Shown in pieces: positions 54,015 to 64,000 of a stretch of DNA of 64,000 nt. Each line of letters begins with the position of its first letter. The first letter of the stretch is position 1. The notes beneath the pieces are model-generated. The model ran no database searches. It was not told the DNA's origin and worked only from the letters and a program-made list of their open reading frames with translations. The DNA is from Hyphochytrium catenoides (Eukaryota; Sar; Hyphochytriomycetes; Hyphochytriales; Hyphochytriaceae), in NCBI GenBank assembly GCA_900088475.1, contig FLMG01001010.1, positions 1 through 64,000 of the forward strand. The letters are read 5' to 3'. Both the position numbers and the translations under genes were made by a program.

Positions 54015-55157
54015 ATGAGACAGCTTACCCTTCTCTTACTGCTGGTGGCTGGCAGTGCCTTCGTGGCCAAAGCCGATAACTATTGCACTGAGCCAGAGAA
54101 GGACGTCGACTACTTCGGCGGTGACCTCAGCAATGCACCTGGGAAAGACGCCAAAGCTTGCTGCGACCTTTGTCTGAAAACCAAGGGCTGCGCAGTCTAC
54201 ACCTGGAGTGACTACCAGGGCGGAACGTGCTGGCTCAAGTCCAACACGGGCACGAGAACTGTATCGAAGGGCAGAATCTCTGCCGTCGTGGCGACCAATG
54301 CCGAGTGTGGCAAGACCTTCCCAAACACCGACTTCTACGGCGATGATATTGGCAATGCTGCTGGCCAGTACAAGGACTGCTGTGCTGCATGCAAAAAGCT
54401 GGACGGCTGCAAGGCCTGGACGTGGGTAGACTACCGAGGTGGAACCTGTTTCCTGAAGAAAGGAACGGGCAACAAAGTGCCTAAGGATGGCGCTGTCTCT
54501 GGTCTTCTGGATGACGTTCCGCAGGAGTGCGTCATTGAGAAGGACTATGACTACTACGGCAGCGACCTAAAGAATGTGAAGGCTAAGGCCTTCGGGGAAT
54601 GCTGCAATCACTGTCATGCCACTCCGAACTGCAAAGCATGGACCTGGAGCGACTATGAGGGTGGCATGTGCTGGCTGAAAACATCACAAGGCGCTCGTAT
54701 GAAGGCACCAGGCAAAGTGTCTGGCTACCCAAAGGGTATCCCTGAGCCTCAGTGCGAGCTCTGGGACGGTATGGACATTATCGATCATGACATTGGGAAC
54801 AAGATGGCCAAAAAGGAAGAATGCTGCGACCTGTGCAAGGGCTTCAAAGGCTGTGTGGCCTTTGCTTGGAATGACTATCAAGGCGGCACGTGCTGGTTCA
54901 AGAGTGCAGTCGGGACCAAGATTCCAAAAGCTGGCACTGTTGCAGGCAAACTCAAGGGCACTCCTGAGCTGGAAATCTGCAAGGGCAAGTGTCTAAGGGG
55001 TAACTACGGACCAAATGGCTGGGCAGTGGCTCCTAATGCCCCTCCTTGCTGGATCCCCGAGGCCGGAGGCTACTTTAGCTGTTTTGACTATGTGAATGGC
55101 AAGTGCCCATGGTCCCAGGAGACGGACTGCAAGTTTACCAGGAGGCTTAGAGTCTAA
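54015..55157 (+). CDS. Secreted four-repeat PAN/Apple protein with Cys-rich tail (copy 3)
   Basis: From ATG 54015 a 380-residue single-exon protein begins with a clear signal peptide (MRQLTLLLLLVAGSAFVAKA, cut near KADN). Four PAN/Apple-like repeats follow: DVDYFGGDLSNAPGKDAKAC to GGTCWLKSNTGTRTVSKGR; NTDFYGDDIGNAAGQYKDCC to GGTCFLKKGTGNK; YDYYGSDLKNVKAKAFGECC to GGMCWLKTSQGARM; and MDIIDHDIGNKMAKKEECCD to GGTCWFKSAVGTKI. A 63-residue tail (KGKCLRGNYGPNGW, PPCWIPEAGGYFSCFDY, CPWSQETDCKF) adds six cysteines not seen in copies 1 and 2; it may be a separate small disulphide-bonded module. The repeats are the most regular of the three copies. It converges on the SWEET gene. Confidence 0.9.
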   Translation: MRQLTLLLLLVAGSAFVAKADNYCTEPEKDVDYFGGDLSNAPGKDAKACCDLCLKTKGCAVYTWSDYQGGTCWLKSNTGTRTVSKGRISAVVATNAECGKTFPNTDFYGDDIGNAAGQYKDCCAACKKLDGCKAWTWVDYRGGTCFLKKGTGNKVPKDGAVSGLLDDVPQECVIEKDYDYYGSDLKNVKAKAFGECCNHCHATPNCKAWTWSDYEGGMCWLKTSQGARMKAPGKVSGYPKGIPEPQCELWDGMDIIDHDIGNKMAKKEECCDLCKGFKGCVAFAWNDYQGGTCWFKSAVGTKIPKAGTVAGKLKGTPELEICKGKCLRGNYGPNGWAVAPNAPPCWIPEAGGYFSCFDYVNGKCPWSQETDCKFTRRLRV

Positions 55158-55805
55158 GTCTGGCCTGCAGTGGAGCAGGGGCGAGGGGGAAGGAAGCAGA
55201 GGTGGTGGATAGAGACTGCGACTGCGACAACGATGAAGAGGAAGGGATAAGCATAGGAAAATGGAGGACAGGCAAGGGGAAATATGAGAAGAACAAGGTA
55301 AGTAGCTGGCGGGCGGAGACACTGATAGACATAACGTTTGGTCTGTGTGTACATAGGATTGATATTAGACTTTATGGCGCTGACTGGTCACTCTATGATG
55401 TAGATAGTGCTCTGCTCTCCTAGGAAGCAGCTTGTAGACGTAGGTAAATAAAGACAATCAACAGATTTGAATGTCCGCTTTGATAGGTGTCGCACCGTTC
55501 TCCTCCTCTATTCTCTTCCTTCTGGGCCGCCTAAGGTTTGGCCTAACCGTGCCTTCTTGATCTCATGCGTGCTGACCTTCCGCTGTCTGACTACATGGGT
55601 TGGCATTGTAAAGCATACGAGCTACTCTGTCTGTCGTCACCAGAACCCCCACTTGTCGTGTATGGTTTGACACAGAGAGGCGAGGCGTGAGCGAAAGGTT
55701 GGAGAGACGGCGTGAGAGAAGAGAGTGCTCGAGGTTTAGCAAGAAGAGAGAGAGAGATGGAGTGAAAAATGCACTCTTGGAGCTGGTTTCATGGACTTCC
55801 GTCGC
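55158..55805. other. 3' spacer between PAN copy 3 and the SWEET gene
   Basis: About 650 bases between convergent genes, with no supported coding region. A weak GA-rich patch (55690-55760) precedes the end of the SWEET gene. Both transcripts should end here. Confidence 0.4.
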
Positions 55806-56666
55806 TCAGACAACAAAAGCAATCTTCAAATCTTCTTTTAATCCCAGAAGAGGCGACTTCACAGTGATGGGAGGAATTGGGCTCTTCACTGTTAGCGATG
55901 GTTCTCTGACTGCTTCTGCTGGCGGCGCGCCGGTGTCAACCCTTAAGTCCGGCTTACGTGAGAGAGAAGTTGTCTCTTGGTAGTACTCAGGCTGTCCACC
56001 GCCGACTGTCCCCACCTCTTCATCCTCCAAGATAGCATTGGCACTCTTCCTATATCTAAGGTAGACCACGATCTGCAGGCTCGCAGCCAGGAAGCCCAGG
56101 ACATTGGGACCCCAGATAAGGACATCTTCTGTCATGAAAGCACCGTAGATAAACCAGCTGATAGCGTTGAACCAACCAGCAATTGACATCGGGAACGGAA
56201 TGGAGCTTGAATCCTTCGTTTTAACAACCTCCACCAGCGTTGCCAGAGGTGACGCGGTGAGGACAACGCCCATGACACAGCCCAAGATACCAATGAAGTT
56301 TGCCGCTACTTCTGCTCTAAAGATTGCGGCACTGAGCACTGCAGCGCCCACTACAGATAAGCCTACTACGTGGTACCATAGCATCTTCTTTGCTGTGTAT
56401 CGATGGAAGATGATAATCCCTAAGAATCCCACTGCTATGCCGCTGAAGTTTGCATACAGAACGGTAGGGTCACGGGTGAGAATCCCATAGAGCGTCCAGA
56501 GAGAGCCGTTGCCATAAGCTCCGATGAAAGGCAAGGGGCTCTTACTCTCAGTGCATTTACGCACGAATATTTCTCTGACAGAGATTAAAGGGCTCAAGTA
56601 GAGGATCTGAAGCAGTAGAGGTGGCAGGACGCGGAAGACATCTGCCCAGATGCCCTCGATGGCCAT
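55806..56666 (-). CDS. SWEET family sugar transporter
   Basis: SWEETs are bidirectional sugar facilitators built from two three-helix (MtN3/saliva) bundles joined by a linker helix. This intronless gene (ATG 56666-56664, 286 residues) has seven hydrophobic segments. The first bundle includes YLSPLISVREIFVRKCTESK, SPLPFIGAYGNGSLWTLYG and DPTVLYANFSGIAVGFLGII. The second has LTASPLATLVEVVKTKDSSS, IPFPMSIAGWFNAISWFIYG and WGPNVLGFLAASLQIVVYLR. The paired Asn/Trp sites (GNGSLWTLYG, and FNAISW with PNVLG) and the 'S-P-L' prolines that open each bundle are characteristic. The C-terminal tail is polar and acidic, probably cytosolic. Substrate cannot be told. Intronless structure contrasts with most neighbours but is shared with the nearby PAN genes. 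Confidence 0.92.
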   Translation of the reverse strand: MAIEGIWADVFRVLPPLLLQILYLSPLISVREIFVRKCTESKSPLPFIGAYGNGSLWTLYGILTRDPTVLYANFSGIAVGFLGIIIFHRYTAKKMLWYHVVGLSVVGAAVLSAAIFRAEVAANFIGILGCVMGVVLTASPLATLVEVVKTKDSSSIPFPMSIAGWFNAISWFIYGAFMTEDVLIWGPNVLGFLAASLQIVVYLRYRKSANAILEDEEVGTVGGGQPEYYQETTSLSRKPDLRVDTGAPPAEAVREPSLTVKSPIPPITVKSPLLGLKEDLKIAFVV

Positions 56667-57494
56667 GTCTAGAACGTGCTCCTAACACTGCAGACCAGTC
56701 ACAGAGCTAAGCGACAGGAGTGCTGGTAGTAGGGCAAGATAGCAGAGGATAGCTTGACGGAGGGTGGAAGATGGATACTGAGACAGCGGCAGTCAGACGT
56801 CTTAAGTGGCTTCCTTTTATTGACAAGCTCGTTACACTTAGATGTCTTTCTACCTGCTACATCTCAATGGCTCTGAATCAGTGGCAAGGAGAGTAGATCG
56901 GAGCGAACGGTCACGCTTGGGAGGCGTCACAAACAAGTGGAGGAAGGAGGAGGGGGCGTGGGTCGAGATAGTAGAGCAGCCAATGGATGGCAGAGAGTTC
57001 TTTCCCGCTCCATCACCTTGTTGTCCGTTGCAAGAGAAAGAGGAGCAGCAGTCGACAAACATTGAGCACCAAAGGGAACAGAAGAAGGGGTGGGAAGGGC
57101 TGTCTGTACACAAGCAGGTTGGAGAGAGAGAGGAGAAAGAGAGAGTGGATGAGAGGTGCAGAAGAGAGAGAGAGAAGGAAATGATGACCGAGGCATAGCC
57201 AGTGGAGGATGTTTGCTTGTCAAAGGGCTGCTCGTTCACAATGTGGACTGTGGACGCACTGTGGACCGACAAGGGAAAGCACTCGCTTTCAAAGCTGTGT
57301 CATAACCGCTCAACCATCAAGATAAGTGCGTTGCTCACACTTGACGAGAGAAGAAGGCCGGCTGCTCTGCCTCCACGATGTGAATCAGAGGGAAACCAAA
57401 GGAGCAGGGACCACCAGCCGAAGTGCTCCACCGGCTAAGAAAGAGGGAAGAGTTGGAGATTGGGCGGAGGAGGAGGAAGGCAGCTTTTCTCCAA

Positions 57495-57532
57495 NNNNNN
57501 NNNNNNNNNNNNNNNNNNNNNNNNNNNNNNNN
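57495..57532. other. Assembly gap (38 N)
   Basis: Thirty-eight undetermined bases, directly followed by an (AG)n run, so the gap is probably due to an unresolved GA microsatellite. Confidence 0.95.
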
Positions 57533-57812
57533 AGAGAGAGAGAGAGAGAGAGACAAAGAGACTTGATCAGGATTCACAGCTCCCCCAGGACTCAATAGCA
57601 CATGATATGTAACCGCTGAGGAGCTTCTGTGAGACAGAGAATCTAATACGCAGACTTCCCTCCTCCTTGTCTATTTATTTAGCTGAACAAGTAGCCGTAG
57701 TAAGGATCTCACATTCAACCGAAGACATTTGGCCCTGGATGCTGTTTGCTTGTGGGAAGAGAGAGAGAGAGAGAGAGAGAGAGATGAGAGAAAACTAGAG
57801 GAAGAAAGTGCT

Positions 57813-57816
<4 letters not shown>

Positions 57817-57850
<34 letters not shown>
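57817..57850. repeat. (GA)n microsatellite
   Basis: An uninterrupted GAGA run of about 34 bases, with a similar shorter run at 57757-57785 and one directly after the gap at 57533. Together they form a purine-rich block of about 400 bases. Confidence 0.9.
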
Positions 57851-57851
<1 letters not shown>

Positions 57852-58373
57852 GAGAGATGAGAAACAGAGAGAAGGGAAAGTGAAGGGAGAAGAGAGAAGA
57901 CAGTTGACCTGGGAAGCGAAGAGACACCGAAGCGCTAGGGAGAGAGAGAGAGAGCCATCAGCGCCGAACAGAGATGAATGGAATGGACGTGGCCATCCTC
58001 CGTCTACTTCCCAGCCAGTGCTTCCCAGTCTCTTCCTCCCACATTCTGCATTGGACAACATGGTCACCACGCCCTATTAACCCCAAAGCTTCTCGGTTTC
58101 TGCTATCGTAGTATCGCTCTCTGGCCTGGCAGGATAGCATACACAGCTCATGGCTACCACTGCCCGTGCGTCGAACTGAAGTCGATGTTTAGGGTGTTAG
58201 CCCAATTGATGACTGTTGCTGGCCACCAAATGAGTCGATTGCGTACGATGCACAGCATTGATGACCATGGCAAGGAGAAGTCATCTAGTTAGAAGAGGCA
58301 GACTTATGAGTTTATTAGTATTATTGCATCTTTTTTGATGATGTTAACTTTGATCTCGCCGCGCCACCACAAC

Positions 58374-58397
58374 CAGCAGCAGCAGCAGCAGCAGCAG
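58374..58397. repeat. (CAG)8 trinucleotide repeat
   Basis: Eight perfect CAG units. It is not inside a supported gene; the frame over it (short Gln run) has no recognisable flanks. Confidence 0.9.
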
Positions 58398-58809
58398 GTC
58401 CTCTCTGGACTCTTGATCTCCGATGCAGGACCTCATGTCCTGGACGTTATGTTTTCCTTTGGCAGTTCCTCGCTTCGCTTTTGCTGCGGCGCTTTACTCT
58501 TGGTGCTCTCAGCCCCAGCAGCTTAGACGCTGGGCTATGACGAGATGCACAGGGCCTCACTATCTACTAATGGACGGACAGGTTGTTTTCTACGTCGCTA
58601 GCGCTATAGATCTATACAGATAAAAAGAAAAGCCTGACGTGCACGTAGCCATTAGCTGATGGCTTACTAGCCTCTTTTCTCACGACCCTCTGGCCGTTGA
58701 TACTCTACCCTCATCTCTACGTACGAGTAAGTGCAAGACACTTAGCAGCAGACATCCACTTGATGGTAATGCAACTCTAGCTGTTTTACTTTGTCTAAAT
58801 TATTTGTAC

Positions 58810-61800
58810 CTATGAAGGCCACCGAAGCACAGATGTCAGTGCTGTTGCCCCTGAAGCTGCGCTGTAATCAAACTCCAAGTCAGTGATCAGCAGACCAAAG
58901 CATGCAAGGACGGCCAAGAGCGAGTAGTACGACATGCCCTTAGGGAATAGGGCTTCCGTGATAACGTTGGTGGCTTCAAAGGCCAAATGCGACAAAAAAG
59001 TAAAGACGACAGTCGCAACGAAGAAGTTGAGCCATCTGCCCCGCTCTGTGTAGACCAAAACCAGCTTAGCTTCAGCGCTGCCCCACACCGAGACCTGGAG
59101 AAGGTAGAGCTCCAAGGACCTTTGGCCAACCCATCGCAAGAGAGGAGAATACTTCTCTCTGAGAGAGAAAGTGAAGTTCCTGAGAACAGTGAAGCAGATG
59201 ATAGGGATAAACCCTAGATAAGGGTGAAGGGCATTGTACTCGTGCTTTTCAAGAGCGAGGAAGAACCACGCATAGATCGAGAGAACACTGAGTATCCCAC
59301 TGACCGCAATTATCTTCAAAGCCATAGAAGCTGCCTCCAGGCGGTCAAAAAAAGAGGGTAGAAAGGGGCTAAAGAGGGCAAAGCTTACTCCTAACATTCC
59401 TTGATATCTGTCGAGACCGAGGCGGAACCACCATTCATAAAAGGTTCCGTCCTTGGATAAGAAAGGTGCAACCTGAAAAATCTCCTCGAACAGTGTCCGC
59501 GAGGAGAAGAGCAGGGAGAAGCAGGAGATGCCTAAGACCAAAATGGCGAAAGGCGAAGAGAGAGAGAGGGCACTTGCCCCTCTTAACAGGGCGTAGACAA
59601 AGAGAAAGTGAAAAGAAACCATTGCAGGAAAGTACATGGTGATATAGGGCATAGGCACCACCTGATCCAGAAGGACGACGAGAAGATTGACTCGGAAAAG
59701 AACCTTGATGACTCGGAAGAGAGAGAAGTCTCCTCGAAATATGAAGTAGGAAGCGTGTCCATAGCCGGAGAGGAAGATGTACCCTGCTATGAAAAGACGG
59801 ATGACGGTGTAGCACTCTCCCAGGGCAAAATAGTGATAGAGAAGGATACCGATCTGCATCCAGCCTTTCCATTCCTCTGTTTGCTCTCTTCCTAGGAAGA
59901 CCGGCTTGACCACAGAATTGAGTCTGCGGAGAGAGAGAAGAAGGATCATGATGGAGACTAATCCTGCAAGTAGCAGGTCCCTTCTCCTTGTCGCGACAGA
60001 GAGAACTTGCCAGCCGTGAGGGCCATCGAAGAGGAAACAGAGAGAGAGGACGAAGCCCAAATGAGCCATCGCCTTTACAACTGTATACCCCTTGTTCAGG
60101 TAGTAATGCGTACTTCCCTCGTGCATAGGAGCATCACACCCTAGGTAAGGCAGACATGGGACATCAGATATGGTGGCTGTCTCCTTTGCTGTCTTCTCCA
60201 TTAACCACCTCCTAGAACCAATAGCAGTCAAAGGGCGGCCGAGCAGTGGGTTGCTCCTTGTGCCCTGTGTCTCCAATTTTCCTTCCTCTGTTGGGTCCAG
60301 CTCTATATCCTTTTTCTCCGTCAATGGCCCATAAGATGATGCCAGCATGGAGCCATGCAGACGAGGCAAAAGGTCTCTAGCGAGGAGAAGCACTCGCATC
60401 ACCTCCACTATCCCTACGGCAAGCATGCAAGAGAAAAAGAGAAGCAACAGCAGAGATTGTCCTAGAGTGAGACTTCCATCACTTGTCCTCTCAACAAGTA
60501 AGGGGTATACTGCTGCCAATCTGGTCGCTTCTGTCCGCATTAAAGACATAGAATGCAAGCCATCACTTTCTTCTCCCTCCAACGGTCTAGAGAGAGATGC
60601 ATTATAACGGTCCTGGGGACAAAGACAATGTTGGTTGGGTCAGCCAAGCAGAAAACCACTATGCCAGGCGGACACAGAAGGGGTAACGGGGTTGAAAGCA
60701 GAGAAGATAGACAAGAGTGCGAGCTTCAGTTTTAAAAGGGAATAGGGAGACATACGGGGCCGTGCAATTGAATGAGAGACGAGCTAGAGGGATCCTGCTC
60801 ATGTCATTGCAGGTATAGGGTAGCAAAGAGAGCATGAACCCCCAGAAGAGAAACCATCAAAGAGTCTCAGTAGATGTGTTGTTTGACAATGGATTCTTCC
60901 CTACCGCATAGAATTTGTTGGGGTTCTCTAGTCCCACTTCGTTGCTGAAGAGCTCGGAGAAGAGCGCATTAATCTTCACAACCTCTGCGTTCCGAAAGGT
61001 AAGGGAGAGGTTCCTGTGGCCTGTCAGCTGACCTTCTTGAAGCGAGTGCAGACCAGCAAAAAGGACTCGGGCGCTGAGGATTCAGAAGCATGATGGCAGG
61101 TAGTCATCAAGGGGATCATCGTCAACTGTTAGAAGCAAGTGGGAGAACCATTCGAAGCCAAACAAATATTACCTTGACTGAGCTAGTCTTCTCATCAACA
61201 GATGGGCGTCCTGAGCAAACTGGTTAAAGGTATAGTTGTATAACAGATCATGGTAGCCCACCGATACAACTATCAAGTCAGGTTTGCCTACTCCTCTGTC
61301 TGCCGGTCGCCGTTCTTCTATCTTCCGAAGGTGGTGAGAGACATCTGAGAGACGGGGAGCCCACGAGAAGGAGAGAAAGGATGCGCCAACTCTCATCCTC
61401 TGGTCTGAGTGGCTCCTATTGTCCAGGTAGGTTTGATTCTCTAGTAATGAAGCCATGGTGAAATACCATTGCCTAGCCGTAGACTCTCCCAACTGCAGCA
61501 GCAGGTCGGAGTAGAGATAACAAAAAGCATTCAGCATAACGGGAAGTGGAAGAGGAGAAGGAGGCGGAAGTGAGACCGGGCTCTTGAGGAAAGAGAAGGA
61601 CCTTAGACCTACTTACGAAGTGTATCTTCTGTCCTCTGAGCGCCCTGAGCGCCGTACTCTGAGTAATGGCGGATGGCAGGGGACGGGGACAGTCTGCAGG
61701 CCATTGGCCCTGGAAGACGTGATAAGCGCAGCTGTGAACGCTGTCTTTCTTCGTCAATCTGCTAACTCAGAGAAGCGATGGCCAGTCAGCAGATGTCGAA

Positions 61801-62070
61801 TGTCCGCAGCTATCACATAGAGTTGAACAATGTAGGTTGTTATTACCTGTGACCGAGAGGGGCAGAGGCGGTCGTGGCCGCCTCGATGTCTGAGCCAAAA
61901 GCTGACAAGAGAAGAGCAACCAGTACCAAGATGGTGGCAGTTCTTCTCTGCGATGGCACAGTGGGAGCTCTCCAGCCACCAAAGAGGAGAGGGTATAGCG
62001 GTACCACCATGACAGGTAGCATCATGATCAGTGTTCCCTTCCCTAGAGTAATGCGAAGTGCCAAGCACAT
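58810..62070 (-). CDS. CASD1/Cas1p-type O-acetyltransferase (SGNH domain plus multi-TM domain)
   Basis: Family members acetylate glycans from a Golgi membrane: sialic acid by animal CASD1, capsule polysaccharide by fungal Cas1p. From ATG 62070 the protein has a hydrophobic anchor (TATILVLVALLLSAFG), then RLTKKDSVHSCAYHVFQGQW, then QKIHFLGESTARQWYF, joined over a GT-AG intron (61616-61497 region). This places GES-x-x-R where the family has GDS-x-x-R. SFSWAPRLSDV and KPDLIVVSVGYHDL follow. After two more junctions comes RYNASLSRPLEGEESDGLHS, the D-x-x-H catalytic pair. The last exon (60612-58810, about 600 residues) has 10 or more hydrophobic segments with REQTEEWKGWMQIGILLYHY, FIAGYIFLSGYGHASYF and a SLELYLLQVSVWGSAEA element. 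Stop is at 58812-58810. The lumenal active site and membrane domain are both present, so it should be active, apart from the Asp to Glu change. The extreme N-terminus may have another exon. Confidence 0.88.
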
Positions 62071-64000
62071 GCTGAAGCTCTTTTGAATGTGTTAGCATGA
62101 GGGGTGTCAAGAAGGAATCACTTCTCTCCACCAAGCAAGACGCTGAACCGCTCTCTTCTGTATAGGATAGCATCTCTCTCTTAGAGAAAGGAACAGAATG
62201 GCAGCCAAGTAAGCAGGGATTCTTAGCCCTAACTGCGCGCCACTGAAGGCGAGCAAAAGCAAACGCTGTGTGACAAGGCGAGGAATGCGCATATTAAGTC
62301 TTATATAACCTGCGGGCTGCCTTTCTACGGCTAGACCGACCCTTGTGGTGCCGCAGGCAAGGAAGGTTAGGGCGGTAAGACTTGAGCTCTACTTGGCTTG
62401 CGCTCGTCGGTCAATGTCTTTCTCTACTCTCATTACTTTCAGGAGTCGAAGAGTCTTTAGGGATCTAGTAGCATGGATGGTCCATCCCATGGTAAGACAA
62501 GTGCAGCTCTTCAGCACCCATGACCCTCCTCGCATCAGCAGGCGCAGGTCTACTAGTGCGTATCCATGTAGGAGGCTCCCTAGCTGATGGCGCATAAGGA
62601 GATATCTACTAAGGAGGACTTGTTGCAGTACCATTGAGGCAGCAGCCTCAGCAGTGACCGCATCCGTAGCAAGATAGCATAAGAACCAGTTGCACCGTTA
62701 CATCTCTTGGCTCACACCGTCCTGGCTCTTTCTTCTCTGATCAGTCCTGCTTCCCTCGTGTCTTTCCCGCCAAGTCTTACCTGCCATCAGCACTTGTTGC
62801 GCACAGGAGCAGCAGCAGCAGCACCAGCAGTTGCGAGCAACAAGACTCTTCCTTAGCAGCAATGGCAAGCGAAGAAGTACAAGGTAGGCTGCAAAGGAAG
62901 TAGGGCTCTCACCTCTATCATCCTCACAGCTCAAGGCTCAACAGCAGGGGCGATCATCATGATGAGCAGTGTTGTTGCTACTGTAACATTCTAATCTTCT
63001 AAGCGGTTAACGGTAGAGCCCCACACAAGAAGCGTCAACTTGCATGGCGATTGACCCATTGATGATAAGAAGCTTCATTGGACAGAGACGATTGGGTCTC
63101 GCTTTTCGAAGTCCATGCTCTGTTGTCCTATCCCTTATAGAACTAAAAGAGATTGCTGAGTCCACTTTCTGGGGAGTAACGGGCACCTGCTGACTGCTCT
63201 TCATCAGCGCTGTCAGAGAGATGATTGAGCCAAGGCTGTTATTCCATGAGGTGCAGGTGCAGCAGGGCTCGAAGTAGGCCTCCGCTCACCGTTGTTCTTA
63301 TGGATCTCTAGACTACATCTACTATGATGGACTGCACCATTCATTTGTCATCGAGTAGTGCGTAGCAATAGGTCAGGCGTCTCGTAGAAGAAAACTGGGC
63401 CAGACGCCGCTGATAATACTTGCTTCTCACTCTCGCCGCAAAGAGTTATCAACAACCTAAGCATTGAGCAGCAGCTCCCCAAGATCGGGAGCGTGACTGG
63501 GCAGCAAGAATGTTAGCATAGCCGTCAGAGTCGTCTTGGCTGACCCATCGAGATCCCACTTCTAACTCATATTATGCTTGTTCTACCCTGCGGCGCCTTA
63601 CATACATCGACTACTCGTTCCCAGTTGCAACTCATCCCTCGACCTCTCCTCCTCTGGGCCCCTCTTACATCTTGATCAAGGGTCAGGGTTGACCCGGAAG
63701 AGTGAAGATAGAAAGGAAAATGAGTGGTAGGCTGGCATAGTGCCGAGAAGAAGACTCTCTATCTGCTTTTGTCCCTTCACGCAGAATGCATAGTAAAACT
63801 CTCCAATAGGTCGCAGCGGCTGCGCAGTAGCTTGTCCTTCAGGTCAGGGAACTGAAGCCACACGCATCACTATGACGACCTCGTGACTTGCTGACTGAGT
63901 CGGCAAGGGAAGAGCAGCGTGGACGTCAAAGGAAGAGCCTGATTAAGGGTAAATTGACCAATGGTTCAAAGGTGGCATTCATATACAAGTGGGAACGTCG
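62071..64000. other. Right-end stretch, no gene supported
   Basis: Nearly 2 kb with no recognised coding region. A short (CAG)n/(CTG)n run lies at about 62808-62830; read on the minus strand it gives a Leu-rich peptide that resembles a signal sequence, but I could not connect it to a gene. The minus-strand frame at 63204-63007 (MKSSQQVPVTPQKVDSAISF) has an ATG but no family pattern. The promoter of the O-acetyltransferase gene is expected at its left end. Confidence 0.4.

Larger units (their letters stand above)
56667..58809. other. Intergenic stretch with GA tracts, CAG run and assembly gap
   Basis: No protein gene is supported. It contains an assembly gap of 38 N (57495-57532) followed directly by (AG)n, further GA tracts at 57757-57785 and 57817-57850, and (CAG)8 at 58374-58397. 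The promoter of the SWEET gene should lie at its left end. Frames such as 56842-57198 arise from the purine-rich sequence. Confidence 0.5.

Noticed and set aside
53843-54079. Plus-strand frame just upstream of PAN copy 3
   Set aside because: It overlaps the signal peptide of copy 3 in another frame and has no family pattern; at most an upstream frame in the leader.
59608-59895. Plus-strand frames inside the O-acetyltransferase gene
   Set aside because: They are antisense shadows of a 600-residue conserved membrane domain.

Overview
This is a eukaryotic nuclear window: most genes are split by GT-AG introns of about 60 to 350 bases, two tRNA genes are present, and there are long (CT)n/(GA)n microsatellites and two runs of N (12590-12641 and 57495-57532). 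Three genes belong to cilia or flagella (an OFD1-like LisH coiled-coil protein, IFT139/TTC21B, and radial spoke protein RSPH9), so the organism makes motile flagella. Three secreted multi-PAN/Apple proteins are written in the Cys- and Trp-rich style familiar from oomycetes, and the NAA10 protein also looks stramenopile-like. My best guess is a flagellated stramenopile, oomycete or a relative; this is inference from remembered family patterns, not a search.

Layout. 1-154 (-): N-terminus of a class-3 aldehyde dehydrogenase, cut by the window edge. 2298-8381 (-): an ABCC/MRP-type ABC transporter. 8999-9877 (-): an unrecognised spliced gene. 11112-13043 (+): an intronless MFS transporter of the fungal siderophore-iron type, interrupted by a gap. 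14192-16374 (+): a CCR4/nocturnin-type nuclease of the endonuclease/exonuclease/phosphatase fold. 16495-23469 (-): OFD1. 24444-25947 (+): NAA10, the catalytic subunit of the NatA N-terminal acetyltransferase. 26101-27940 (-): a SANBR (KIAA1841)-like BTB protein. 28447-28517 and 29901-29973 (+): tRNA-Gly(GCC) and tRNA-Lys(CTT). 30473-39588 (+): IFT139. 40101-41758 (-): RSPH9.

From about 41.8 kb the window becomes gene-poor and rich in microsatellites. Three PAN/Apple genes lie in direct orientation at 45.8-46.7, 49.5-50.3 and 54.0-55.2 kb. They are followed by an intronless SWEET sugar transporter (55806-56666, -) and a CASD1/Cas1p-type O-acetyltransferase (58810-62070, -).

How it fits together. 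Flanking genes often converge with short spacers (nuclease/OFD1, NAA10/SANBR, IFT139/RSPH9), as in a compact genome. The ciliary genes act in different parts of the organelle: basal body (OFD1), retrograde transport (IFT139) and axoneme (RSPH9). The 3' half has a surface, wall and nutrient theme: secreted PAN proteins, a sugar facilitator and a polysaccharide or glycan O-acetylating enzyme, with the MFS and ABCC transporters at the other end. I found no operon-like or CRISPR-like structure, and no complete transposon.
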